A DNA stretch of 64,000 nucleotides from Sipunculus nudus (Eukaryota > Annelida > Sipuncula > Golfingiida > Sipunculidae): assembly GCA_026874595.1 (NCBI GenBank), contig CM049315.1, positions 74,102,401-74,166,400 on the forward strand, written 5' to 3'. Of this stretch, positions 12,213 through 22,910 are shown in pieces. Position 1 is the first letter of the stretch. Each line of letters opens with the position of its first letter. The translations under genes and the position numbers were made by a program. The notes under the pieces are model-generated. The model searched no databases. It was not told the DNA's origin and worked only from the letters and a program-made list of their open reading frames with translations.

Positions 12213-13010
12213 CTACCAAGAAAACGCTTTATTTGCTTTTTTGTTTACTGATCTAGGAAATGCAGAAATAGCACTTGTCTTAGCATCAACAGGTTTTACC
12301 TGACCCTGCCCTACAATTTGACCCAAAAATGTTACTTCTGCATGACAAAACTCAGATTTTACTAAGTTTACGGTCAGAGGTGCTTCACTGAGTCTTTCAA
12401 AGAGGTCGCGAAGAATTTGCAGATGTTTCTCCCAGGTGTCGCTGTTCACGATAAGGTCATCAATATATACGTCGCAGCCCTGAATGTCCTTAACAACCAT
12501 ATGGACGAGGCACTTGAACGTGGCTGGCGAGTTCTTCATACCAAACAGCATAACTTTATACTTGTACAATCCTTGCGGCGTCACAAACGCGGATACTTCT
12601 TTCGCTCGTTCTGTCAGCGGAACTTGCCAGAATCCTTTTAACAAGTCAAACTTAGAAACATATCTGGAGCTACCGACTCTATCAATACAATCATCGATCC
12701 TCGGAATCGGGAACGTGTCAATTTGATGACAGAATTCAGTTTTCGATAATCTGTGCACATAAGGTAACTTCCATCAGGTTTTGGCAAAGGATACATTGTA
12801 AACTCCAGTTACTGTTACTAGGTTCAATAAAATCATTGTCCAGCAAATATTGAATCTCCTCCTGTAGATACTTTTGCTTTTCTGGAATCAGTCTATATGG
12901 TTGTTGCTTGACAGCGCTTGCCTCACCAACATCGACGTCATGACACAACATGTTAGTTCGCGTTGGAATGTCACTAAACAAATGTTCATAATTCCGCAGC
13001 AGGTTCTTTA
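12213..13010 (-). pseudogene. Reverse transcriptase domain of the Gmr1-like element (frameshifted)
   Basis: The N-terminal RT part (about 13010-12740) lies at the end of the same reading frame as the integrase C-terminus. It contains 'QQPYRLIPEKQKYLQEEI' and 'DFIEPSNSNW'. The frame is lost near 12755-12770 and RT resumes at 12758-12213 with 'FDLLKGFWQVPL' and the catalytic box 'VYIDDLIV', where Y-I-D-D stands for the usual Y-[VL]-D-D. The joining of integrase tail and RT start in one uninterrupted frame shows that the IN-RT order is real and not a rearrangement of this copy. Confidence 0.85.
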
Positions 13011-13159
13011 GGTCTTGTTGTTGTTGTACGGTAAGGTGTGACAGTTTGGCATCCAGGTTTTTAAGCACGTCTAAGTCTTTTAATGGTACTGTACCACACT
13101 GAATGTCTACATCACACTTACAATAAGTATCTACTTTAACTGTGTCAGGGTCAGTTTTT

Positions 13160-14588
13160 ACACAATTTACAGCAGTAACATTACGTACAACATCGGATGT
13201 GCTATTTCTGTCATAATATGGTTTCAACATGTTAACATGGCATAGTTGTTTCTTCTCACGTCTATCTGGTGTCAACGGTATGTAATTTAAATCACTGACT
13301 TTCTTGTCAACAATGTAAGGACCAACATACCTACCATGCAGAGGTCTGCCAGGGATTGGACGTAAGGCAAGGACCTTTTCAACAGGCTCAAACGTCCTAC
13401 TTACAGTGTACTTGTCATACTCTGTTTTCATTTTACTTTGTGCAGATTTTAGATTTGAATTTGCAATCCCACAAGCATTGTGTAGTTTAGTGCGAAAGTC
13501 TGAGAGATACTGCAGTAAACTAAGAGAATCAGATTTTCACACAAGAGTTTTTCCTTAAGCAGTTTCATTGGTCCGCAAACGGACTGTAAAAAAACTAGTT
13601 CAAAGGGATAGAAACCCAAGGACTCTTGTAAGGATTCTCTGACAGCAAACAGCAATCGGTGGATTCCTTCGTCCCAGTCTTTCCGAATGTCATAGCAAAA
13701 AGTTCTGATCATGTTTTTTAACGTCTGGGTAAAACGCTCGAGGGCTCCCTGACTTTCAGGATGGTATGGCGAAGAGCTGTACTGTTTTATACCTAGCTCA
13801 AGCATTACTTGTTGGAATAAGCCAGACATAAAATTAGACCCTTGGTCAGACTGGACGGATTTTGTTTATCCAAAATTTGTAAAAAACTTGGTCAGAGCTT
13901 TGACAACACTCTTGGCATTAATTTTGCGCAATGGCATTGCCTCAGGGAACCTAGTAGATGCGCACATAATTGTCAGCAAGTATTCATGTCCAGATTTTGT
14001 TTTTGGCAGTGGTCCAACACAATCAACAATAATCCTACTGAATGGTTCCTCGAAAGCAGGAATAGGCCTAAGTGGGGACTTAGGAGGATTCTGATTTGGC
14101 TTGCCTAACATCTGGCATGTATTGCATGATTTACAATATTGTACAACATCTTTCCTGAGGTAAGGCCATTAGAAGTGTGTACTAACTTTCTGATAAGTAT
14201 TATTTATACTTAAATGGCCAGACAAAGGAGCTTCATGAGCCATACTTAGAACTTCACTGCGAAGGCTTTTGGGCATTACTATCTGATGTTTGATAGCCTA
14301 CTCATCATCGGCGCATACAGCAGGTGGTCGCCATTTACGCCTAAGCACTCCATTTTTCACATAGAAACAAACTGGGTTTTGTGACAGCTCATCTTTAGAA
14401 ACTGCCCTGGGAAACAAACATGAAATATCAGGGTCCTTATGCTGTTCCGCGATAAGTTCTGACCTTGAGAATGCTGCATCCTGTACGAGCGAGTCATTAG
14501 ACGAGTCACAAGTGACTCCCAGAGTGTTATTATCTGGACCATTATCCTCATGTGTGTTTTTCTTGGCCATAGATCTAGTACAGCACAT
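13160..14588 (-). pseudogene. Integrase of the Gmr1-like element (stops and frameshifts)
   Basis: In order: an N-terminal HHCC zinc-binding region ('MAHEAPLSGH' ... 'YCKSCNTCQ', about 14240-14110); the catalytic core, with the first Asp in 'IIVDCVGPLP' (about 14030), the second in 'QSDQGSNFMSG' (about 13840) and the Glu in 'GALERF' (about 13745); and a C-terminal GPY/F module ('GRYVGPYIV', about 13330) ending near 'HVNMLKPYY'. All three catalytic acidic residues are present. In-frame stops lie near 14170 and near 13865, and the frame changes again near 13440. The enzyme would insert element cDNA into host DNA; this copy cannot make a whole protein. Confidence 0.85.
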
Positions 14589-14661
14589 GAAGGATACAAA
14601 CCAGGAATTTCCTGACTTTCCGGATCAGTGTCCTGATCAAGTGACTGCTTTTCTGTCACTC

Positions 14662-14928
14662 TTAGTACAGGACAGGCTGTACTTTATCACCTGCAACATC
14701 ATTACCTAGTAGCAACTGAATTCCCTTAAAGGGTAAAGTAGTTCTTATGTCCACAGTAATATTCCCAGAAATCAAATCTGACTTAAAATGGATACTGTGA
14801 ATCGGAACTGAAGTGTGCCTGTCTAAAAACACACCGTTAACAAGTGCATGTGCACCAGTAAAGGACCTATTAGAAAATGGCAAAGTGTTTGCTAACATGA
14901 GAGTTTGGCCTGAACCAGTGTCCCTCAA
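14662..14928 (-). pseudogene. Retroviral-type aspartic protease domain
   Basis: The minus strand reads 'RDTGSGQTLML' at the start of the open stretch: an Asp-Thr-Gly active site followed by Ser rather than the more common Ala. About 70 residues on comes the flap-distal 'IQLLLGNDVAG', matching the I-x-L-G-x-D motif. It lies between gag and integrase, as in Gmr1 and copia orders. The full gag-pol polyprotein frame is broken on both sides. Confidence 0.7.
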
Positions 14929-15407
14929 AATTCTAATAGGGTTAGAATATGAAAAATCACTTGAAAGTGATACAAAACCATCATGTATGAATGGCTCAAT
15001 TAACTACATTTCAGAGTCAAGAGAGGAATCTACTACCTCAACCTCATCAAAGAATTGACATTGAAGGTGTCAGTCATGAACTCTGTTTCAGTGTCATTTA
15101 AGGAATCTACATCCTTACCAAACTCCTCATGGGAGCCAACAGAGGAATTTTCCTCAGCAGAAACAAACTTTTGTTTGTCATAAGAGGACCTGGCCTCATT
15201 TGAAATACTCTCACAAGAGTCATAAAAGGACTAAGCCTCATTTAGATAACACTCCTCGCAGAAGTCTTTAAAGGACCTAGCCTTATTTAATTCCTCACAG
15301 GAATCAACTGAGGTTTTTACCCTACAATCTACGGATTCTTCTTTGGATTAAGACCACACTTGGGCCTCCGCAGCATCAAACTCTTTATTTGAGTCAACAT
15401 AGGAATT

Positions 15408-16545
15408 CTACCCCTTATATACACGAAAAGAGCCTGGCTCTTGTACTATGCTATGCATAGATTTTGAAACAAAACCAGGTTTGTTATTTGGTTTATTCGC
15501 AAGTTTCCAGCAGTCAAATATTAGATGACCTTCCTTCTTGCAGTAATTACAGATTTTCTTTGAAAATGACTGGTCTTTGTGGGACTTAGACACAGTGGAC
15601 GTGGACTAAGGTGTAGCTATGGGCTTTGCTGAACTATCAGGACTACTAGTACTGGGAGACTGCGCTGTAAACTTCTTTTGACCATACTGTTTTACATTCT
15701 TATTTGGGAATGACTGGTTTGATTTGCTAGTAAAGGACATTTTGTGTGTCAATGAATAATTATCAGCTAATTGAGCAGCAGTGTCAAATGTTTCAAGACT
15801 TTTCTCATCTAGAAAAGTTTTAACATCTGCGTTAATGCAGCGCTTAAATTCTTCAAGCAAACTCAACTGGCGCAAATTGTCATACTCTTTCATAACACTT
15901 TTAGAACTACACCAGCGATCAAACAACTGCTCTTTTTTCCTAGCAAATTCAACGTAGGTCTGATTTTTGCGCTTTTCCCGATTTCTGAATTTCTGGAGGG
16001 AAGCCTCTGGAACTGACTCATGACCTTTTAGGATTAACCGTTTTACCAGGTCATAGTCAGCAGCAGCTTCTACTGAAAGCTTTGTATAAATTTCTCTGGC
16101 CTTGCCAGTCAATACACTTTGTAATCGCATAGTCCAATTTTCATTATGCCATTTTAAATTTTCAGCTACCTTCTCAAAGTGTAAGAAATATTGATCAACC
16201 TCTTCTCATGAAAAGGTGGGACAAGTCTAATGTGTTTTGCAACATCCAAACTGATTTTGGGCTGCGTAGACTATGTTCTACTTTAAGTCTTTCTAACTCC
16301 ACTCGTTTTAACTCAATTTCTTTTTCTTTCTCTTTTAATGCTAGCTCATGTTGCATTTCCAACTTTTTTAATTCTGATTGCATAGCAAGGCTGTCATTTT
16401 TTGATGTTTCAACTTCAGTCTGTTCAATTAAACCTTTGCTAGTAAGATCTTGCATAATTTTAGCAATGATATCAGGCTTTCTCAAAGCTTTTTTCACATT
16501 TAGCCCTAAGTGTTGTCCCAAACGCAACAACTGTTCTTTTGACAA
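15408..16545 (-). pseudogene. Gag of the Gmr1-like element with SCAN-like capsid and zinc knuckle
   Basis: The N-terminal part (16545-16195) is a charged, coiled-coil-like stretch rich in K, E and L. The next part (16130-15606) contains 'LTGKAREIYTKLS', 'DYDLVKRLILKGHE', 'VPEASLQKFRN' and 'YVEFARKKEQLFDRWC', a pattern like SCAN domains and the capsids of Gmr1-like elements. A CCHC zinc knuckle follows at about 15560-15500 (C-N-Y-C-x4-H-x4-C). Frame changes near 16200 and a stop near 15604 break it. The stretch 14930-15400 between the knuckle and the protease is Ser/Glu-rich spacer with repeated 'aggacctagcctcattt'-like units and further stops. Confidence 0.8.
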
Positions 16546-16751
16546 CTATTCAAGTTGGGTCTGGATCGTCAAAAATGTGTCAGGTTTGAAATATGCCATG
16601 TTAAGATGTTACAACAATAACCAAAAAAAACCCACTAAGATAAATCCTGTAAACAATGTACTGTAAACAATATGTAATCGTGTAAACAATTTATGATAAA
16701 ACAATGTTTCCAGATCAAGGCCTAAAAAATTTGAAAACTTTTAAGCATCCC

Positions 16752-16767
16752 GACGAGAGCCCCCTAT
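16752..16767 (-). other. Primer-binding site, probably tRNA-Pro type
   Basis: Next to the 5' LTR end the minus strand reads AGGGGGCTCTCGTCGGGAT. This closely resembles the tRNA-Pro primer site TGGGGGCTCGTCCGGGAT, with small differences in the middle. It starts a few bases inside the LTR edge at 16772. Confidence 0.5.
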
Positions 16768-16771
16768 TTTA

Positions 16772-16838
16772 TGTTACGGAACCTTATATAAACAGATCAC
16801 GTATACGTGATGAACACAAATTTTGTAATGGAGATAAA
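16772..16838 (-). repeat. 5' LTR, inner piece
   Basis: 67 bp beginning TGTTACGGAACC on the plus strand. It matches the first part of the 3' LTR (TGTTCCGGAACC...aacagatcacgta...gataaa) and stops abruptly at the insertion of the 16.84-20.55 kb repeat block. Confidence 0.82.
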
Positions 16839-19800
16839 CAAGTGACTCAGGGGACATGACGCTCAGCTGACCAGGAAGGCATTCACAAAAGTAATTTTAT
16901 CATCTGAATGTCAAATTTGAATGAAATACTTTTTCCAAACGTGACCTTTTGTATAAAATCATCCAATATTCATTTGGGTACTATGGAGCTCTGTAGCATG
17001 AAGGATATGGGTAACAGACACCTATTTTTAAGGTTTACAAGATGACCTTCAGGGGTCTCCCAGCATATCAAAAAATAAAATTCTAGGTCCAGTTATTATG
17101 ATTTGTGCCCTGTTAACAGATGACCAAATGTTTATTCTGGGGGGTATATAAAAGCCGCATGGGATGAAGGATATGGGTAACAGAGATGTAATTCCAGGTG
17201 CACAAGGAGACTTTTCAGGGGCCTCCCAGCATATCAAGAAAGGAGATTCTAGGTCAAGTCATTATAATTTGTGCTCTGTTAACAGATGACCAAATCTTTA
17301 TTCTGGGGAGTACTTCGGAGCCCCAGAGCATGAAGGATATGGGTAACAGGGACCTAATTTCAGGTTCCAGGATGTTTCATGGACCTTCCTGCATGTTAAG
17401 AAAGAAGATTCTAGGTCAAGTCATTATGATTTGTGGCCTGTTAACAGATGACCAAATCTTTATTCTGGGGAGTACTTCGGAGCCCCATAGCATGAAGGAT
17501 ATGGGTAACAGAGACCTAATTTCAGATTTCCAAAGAGACGTTCCAAAGGCCTCCCTGCATGTCAGGACCTTTTATGGGCTTCCCTGGAGGTGAGGACAGA
17601 AGATTCTAGGTCCAGTCATTATGATTTGTGCCCTGTTTACAGATGACTAAATGTTTAAAGATCACAAAAGTAGAGAAAAAAAATCGTAAAAAATAAAAAA
17701 ATATAGGTGGCGCCACCAATCTCCAGAAATTGATAAAAAAAACACCATATGATCTATATCCATGCAAAGAATCATGGTGATTTATGCATTAGTTGTTCAG
17801 ATACTTGAGCTTTTGTATTAAATTTTGCATTATTCTGGGGGGTACTTCAGAACCCAATAGCTCAAAGAATATAGGTCACAGTGACCTAATTTCAGGTTTA
17901 CATGGAGAATTTCCATAGACCTCCCAGGATGTCAAGTAAGAAAATTCCAGGTCTATCAGTTACGATTTGTGCCCTGTTAACAGACAGACGCCTCGATGGC
18001 CGGACGGACGACGGACAAAAGGTGATCCCTAAAGCTCAGATGACTTTCAGTCAGCTGAGCTAAAAATTGAAAAAATACAGGTGGCGCCACCAGAATGCAG
18101 AAACTGATGAAACATTTCATGATCAATATCCATGCAAAGAATCATGGTGATCAATATAATAATTGTTCAGATACTTGAGCTTATATATCAAATTTTCCAT
18201 TATTCTGGGGGGTACTTCGGAGCCCCATAGCTCAGAGGTTATGGGTAACAGAGACCTAATTTCAAGTTTTTAAGGAGGTTTTTCATGGGCCTCTCAGCAT
18301 GTCAAGAGAGAAGATTCTAGGTCCAGTTGTTATGATTTGTGCCATGTTAACAGATGACCACATCTTATGAGGTCTCAAAAATAGAGAAAAAAATTCGTAA
18401 AAATAAAAAAATACAGGTGGCGCCACCATACAGCAGAAACTGGTGACACATTCCATGATCAATATCCATGCAAAGAATTATGGTGATCACTGCAATAGTT
18501 GTTTAGATACTTGAGCTTTTGTATCAAATTTTCCATTATTCTGGGGGGTACTTCGGAGCCCCATAGCTCAAAGGTTATGAGTAACAGAGACCTAATTTCA
18601 AATTTCCAAAGAGACTTTTTATTGACCTCCCTGCATGTCAAGAGAGACGATTCTAGGTGTAGTCGTTAGGATTTGTGCCCTGTTATCAGATGGCCGCATC
18701 TTAAGAGGTCTCAAAAATAGAGAAAAATATTGGTAAAAATCGAAGAAATACAGGTGGCGCCACCAGTCTGCAGAAACTGATGAAACACTCCATGATCAAT
18801 ATCCATGCAAAAAATCATGATGATCAATGCATTAGTTGTTCAGATACTTGAGCTTTTGTATCAACTTTTCCAATATTCTGGGGGGTACTTCGGAACCCCA
18901 TAGCTCGAAGAATATAGGTCACAGTGACCTAATTTCAGGTTTATTTCAGGAGAATTTCCATAGACCTCCGAGGATGTCAAGTAAGAAGATTCCAGTTCTA
19001 GCGGTTACGATTTGTGCCCTGTTAACGGACAGACGCCCGGACGGACGACGGACAAAAGGTGATCCCTATAGCTCAGATGACTTACAGTCAGCTGAGCTAA
19101 TAAAAACACTTAATGGTCAATATCCATTCAAAGAATCATGATGATCTCCGTATTAGTTGTTCAGATACTTCAGTTTTTGTATCAAATTGTCCATTATTCT
19201 GAGGGATACTTCAGAGTCCTATAGCTTGAAGGATATGGGTAACAGAGACCTAATTTCAAGTTTCCACAGGCACTCTTCATGGGCCTCCTTGCATGACAAG
19301 AATGAAGTTTCTAGGTTCAGTTGTTGCAATTTGTACCCTCTTGATGGATAACCACATCTTCAAAGGTCTCGAAAAAAACAGGAAAAAAAATCGTAAAAAT
19401 TTGAAAAAAAATGAGGTGGCGCACCCTCTCTGCAGAAACTGATGTAACAGCTCATGATCAATATGTATGCCAAAAATCATGACCATCAGTGTTGTAGTTC
19501 GTGAGATACTGCACTTTTTGTATCAAATTTTCCATTATTCTGGGGGGTATTTTGGAGCCATACAGCCTAAAGAATATGGGTAACAGAGACCTAATTTCAG
19601 GTTTCAATGGAGAATTTTCATGGGTCTCCCTGTGTGTCAAGAATGATATTCTAGGTCCAGTTATTATGATTTGTGCCCTATTAACAGATGTTCATATCTT
19701 TAAAGGTCTCAAAAATAGATAAAACATTCGTAAAAAAAAAAAACCCGAACAAATACAGGTTGTGCCACCAGTCTGCAGGAACTGATGGAACACCTCTTGG

Positions 19801-20553
19801 TCAATAGTTATGCCACAAATCATGACCATCAGTGATGTAGTTATTGAGATATTGAAGTTTTTGTACGAAATTTTTTACTACTCTGGAGGGTACTTTGGGG
19901 CCCCATAGCTCAAAGGATATGGGTAACAGAGACCTAATTTATGGTTTCCATGGAGACTTTTCATAGGTCTCTCAGTGTGTCGAGAATGAAGATTCTAGGT
20001 CCAGTCGTTATGATTTGTGCCACGTTAACAGATGACAGCATCCTTACGAGTCTCAAAAATAGAGGAAAAAAATCGTAAAAAATCGAACAATACAGGTGGC
20101 GCCACAAGTCTGCAGGAACTAATGGAACATCTCATAATCAATATGTATGCCATATCATGACCATCAGTGATGTAGTTATTGGGATATTGAAGTTTTTGTA
20201 TGAAATTTTTGACTACTCTGGGGGGGGGGGTACTTAAGGGCCCCATAGCTTTATGGTTATGGTTAACAGAGACCTAATTTCTGGTTTCCAAGGATATTTT
20301 TCATGGACCTCTCAGTGTGTCAAGAATTAAGATTCTAGGTCCAGTCTTTATGATTTGTGCCATGTTAACAGATGTTTACATTTTAAAGGTCTCAAAAATA
20401 GAGAAAAAAATTCGTAAAAAATTGATCGATACAGGTGGCGCCACCAGTTTGCAGGAAGGAAGTGATGGAACATCTCATGATCAATATGTATGCCAAAAAT
20501 CATGACAATCAGTCAAGTATTTATTGAGATATTGACTTACAGTCAGCTGAGCT
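16839..20553. repeat. 3.7-kb composite repeat block inserted in the 5' LTR
   Basis: Built from about 12 units marked by 'gatatgggtaacagagacc'. The first four (near 17007, 17173, 17336, 17503) recur every ~166 bp; the later ones (near 18241, 18576, 18913, 19234, 19575, 19917, 20256) every ~337 bp, because a second half-unit carrying GGTGGCGCCACC is present. The same family forms the array at 1-881. The block opens with 'gacgctcagctgacc' (about 16859) and closes with 'agtcagctgagctaa' (20540-20554), which are inverted-repeat-like. Copies of the closing segment also occur inside it near 18050 and 19090. All ORFs in it are repeat readings. Confidence 0.85.
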
Positions 20554-21248
20554 AAAAAAATCAGATTCGGTAACACTAGGCAGCGGGAAATGTCTATGGG
20601 AATGAATAAAGAAATCAATGGTTTTTTGTTAACAAATAACTATAATTTTTTCCTAAAACAACCCTAACAATACAATACACTAAATCAATACAATTATACA
20701 GTAACACAGCCTTAGAGCATCAAGTCAATACAATCAAACAGAAAGATAATGGTACAATACCTCGATACCAACACCGTCACCACGATAAGTCCTTTGAATG
20801 TAAACTCTCGGAGAATGATAGTCCAGTGAAAATCTCTTGCAACAACACAAAAAGTAATCTGAAGTCCAAATGTATAACATTTAGGAGAAAATCTTTGAAA
20901 ATGTATAATTGCCGCATTCGTCGGATATGGTCTTAAAATCTGAAACACGCTTCTGCGCCCCCTGGATCCAAAAACAGCCCCTTTATATACCTTCACACCC
21001 CTAGCAGGGAACTTTCCACTTCTCGAAAAGTCTATAAGGACCCTACTCCACAGTAAACACATCTTTCAGGAATTCTCTAGAAAGACATCGCTGTGTATCT
21101 ACACATACCAGGCTCATCACGTGACCCACAACCAAGCGTGAAAACTCAAGGCCCACATTGACAACGAGAGTTCAACCAGTACGGATTAAACATGAAATGT
21201 AACAACAACACGAGTTACGCCCGTGTCACATAATAGAGCACCTGTACA
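20554..21248 (-). repeat. 5' LTR, outer piece
   Basis: About 695 bp matching the 3' LTR from 'tcagattctgtaacactagg' to 'agcacctgta'. It lacks the first ~70 bp, which are found at 16772-16838. It carries an uninterrupted version of the site where the solo LTR sits in the 3' LTR. ATAT follows at 21249-21252. The 116-codon ORF at 20712-21062 lies in this LTR and is not a gene. Confidence 0.88.
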
Positions 21249-21483
21249 ATATACATATATGTGTGTTCACCTGGAAAAGACGGCAGTGATTTATGTAGTC
21301 CTTTGACACATGTCCGAAAAAAAGGGACATGGCCTTTGAGAACAAATCTGCTATTAAAAAGTTAATAGGTAAAATGTAACTGCTACCATTCCCTTATACT
21401 CACTGGCATACCCTTCCTCCTGAATATTCAAAAGCCACAATATACACAGTTTATGAAACATTGAAGTCATGGATTTGGAAGCC

Positions 21484-21942
21484 ATGCCTTAAAGATAGTG
21501 GTGGATTCTGTTGACAGTACTATTTTTGCTGCTCCGTATTGACCAAAAATATCTATTGTATACTTAATGTTCCCTGTGACAAATAAAAGCAGTGAGGGCG
21601 ATATTTTATTCACTTGAGGAAAATAGAAACCTTTACGAAAAAATTACCTTTCTTATGTTGTGAATGAAAAAAGTGACTTCATATGACACTGTGGATTTAT
21701 TGTGCTAAAAAAAAAGAAATGCCTTAAAGATAGTGGTGGATTCTGTTGACAGTACTATTTTTGCTGCTCCGTATTGACCAAAAATATCTATTGTCTACTT
21801 AATGTTCCCTGTGACAAATAAAAGCAGTGAGGGCGATATTTTATTCACTTGAGGAAAATAGAAACCTTTACGAAAAAATTACCTTTCTTATGTTGTGAAT
21901 GAAAAAAGTGACTTCATATGACACTGTGGATTTATTGTGCTA
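21484..21942. repeat. Near-identical 224-bp tandem duplication
   Basis: Two copies beginning 'atgccttaaagatagtggtg' at 21484 and 21719, each ending 'gatttattgtgcta', with a short A-rich spacer between. I saw a single difference (tgtata versus tgtcta), so the duplication is recent or an assembly artefact. Confidence 0.92.
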
Positions 21943-22910
21943 ATATCAATTACTGTTTAATTAGGCTTCAATAAAACTATTTTTATTCTTTAAATGTTTA
22001 AAAAAAACGCATACATTTTAAACTTTTTTGCCGAATTGACAAACCAGACATGAATTAACTCGCACAATCCGAAGTAAGGCTTTGTAAATTCCATGTATAT
22101 TTTATATAAAGATAAATAGAGTACTTACCTTCGTTAGCAGACCCACAACTAAAAGTGAGAGACTCCGTGTTAATCAGACACTACACGTGTGGTTATGCTA
22201 GAACGAACTTTGACACCATAACACAACAAAAAGATAGATGTGCCGTGAACGAGCTAAATATACTATATGACTTTTCGGTCCCTGCGATTATATGATAAAA
22301 AGATCAATATACAGAGCTAAAGGCAGTCCTTGTACCTAAATGATAAAAAGATAAATATACATAGATAAAGGCATTCTTTATCACTAAGAAAATGCTCGAA
22401 AATTAAAAAGAAAAAAGAAAAAATTGAAAAAAAAGATAACCTGCTAAGCTTACTTAACCACTACATAAAGCTTGCTTTGTATTCAAAATAAATACATGGC
22501 AAGGTTCATATATAACGGTAGCCGTTTAAGTTTAGGAGAGATTATTTATGAGACTCGGAGTTCATTAGTCAGTTTTACTCGTGTGTATGATAATATTTGG
22601 ATACTTTATCAATACCACTTGTTATCTCTTTAATACCATGATGATCTCATCTCGGTGTACTTGATATTTCGTGAGATTGATAATAAAACTCTACGCCATT
22701 TTATTCTTCAACTTTACATGCAACCGAAGACATCAGCTTTAGGGATGGCACTGCTGAAGCAGAATGTCCTCTTTGCCAGTCCAGCCAATGCCTCGGAAAA
22801 AAATGGTGAAACCCCGTTAGAATCTCCGATATTCGCCCAAATGTCTTGACAACATGTCGTGATTTCTTGTTAATTCATAGCTGCTTGCAAAAAAAAAAAA
22901 AATTCCTAAA
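21943..22910. other. Intergenic, nothing recognised
   Basis: AT-rich. A weak local repeat 'gataaaaagat(c/a)aatatac' occurs twice near 22290 and 22345. No coding or RNA feature is supported. Confidence 0.5.

Larger units (their letters stand above)
10157..21248 (-). mobile_element. Gmr1-like Ty3/gypsy LTR retrotransposon, defective and interrupted
   Basis: Reading on the minus strand, the order is 5' LTR (21248-20554 and 16838-16772, split by an insertion), primer-binding site, gag, protease, integrase, reverse transcriptase, RNase H, polypurine tract and 3' LTR (11677-10157). ATAT flanks both outer ends (10153-10156 and 21249-21252), as expected for a 4-bp target duplication. LTR ends are TG...CA apart from point changes. 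Integrase before RT sets this apart from standard Ty3/gypsy and matches the Gmr1 group. Stops and frameshifts interrupt gag, integrase and RT, so the copy is dead. No envelope-like gene is present between RNase H and the 3' LTR. Confidence 0.85.

Noticed and set aside
17198-20505. Many ORFs of 60-130 codons with shared peptides such as 'MKDMGNRDLISG'
   Set aside because: They are readings of the ~166/337-bp repeat units; similarity among them comes from the repeat, not from a gene family.
20712-21062. 116-codon minus-strand ORF
   Set aside because: It lies wholly inside the LTR and is not kept in the other LTR copy.
10157-21248. Endogenous retrovirus with envelope
   Set aside because: RNase H is followed directly by the polypurine tract and LTR; no envelope-like ORF exists.
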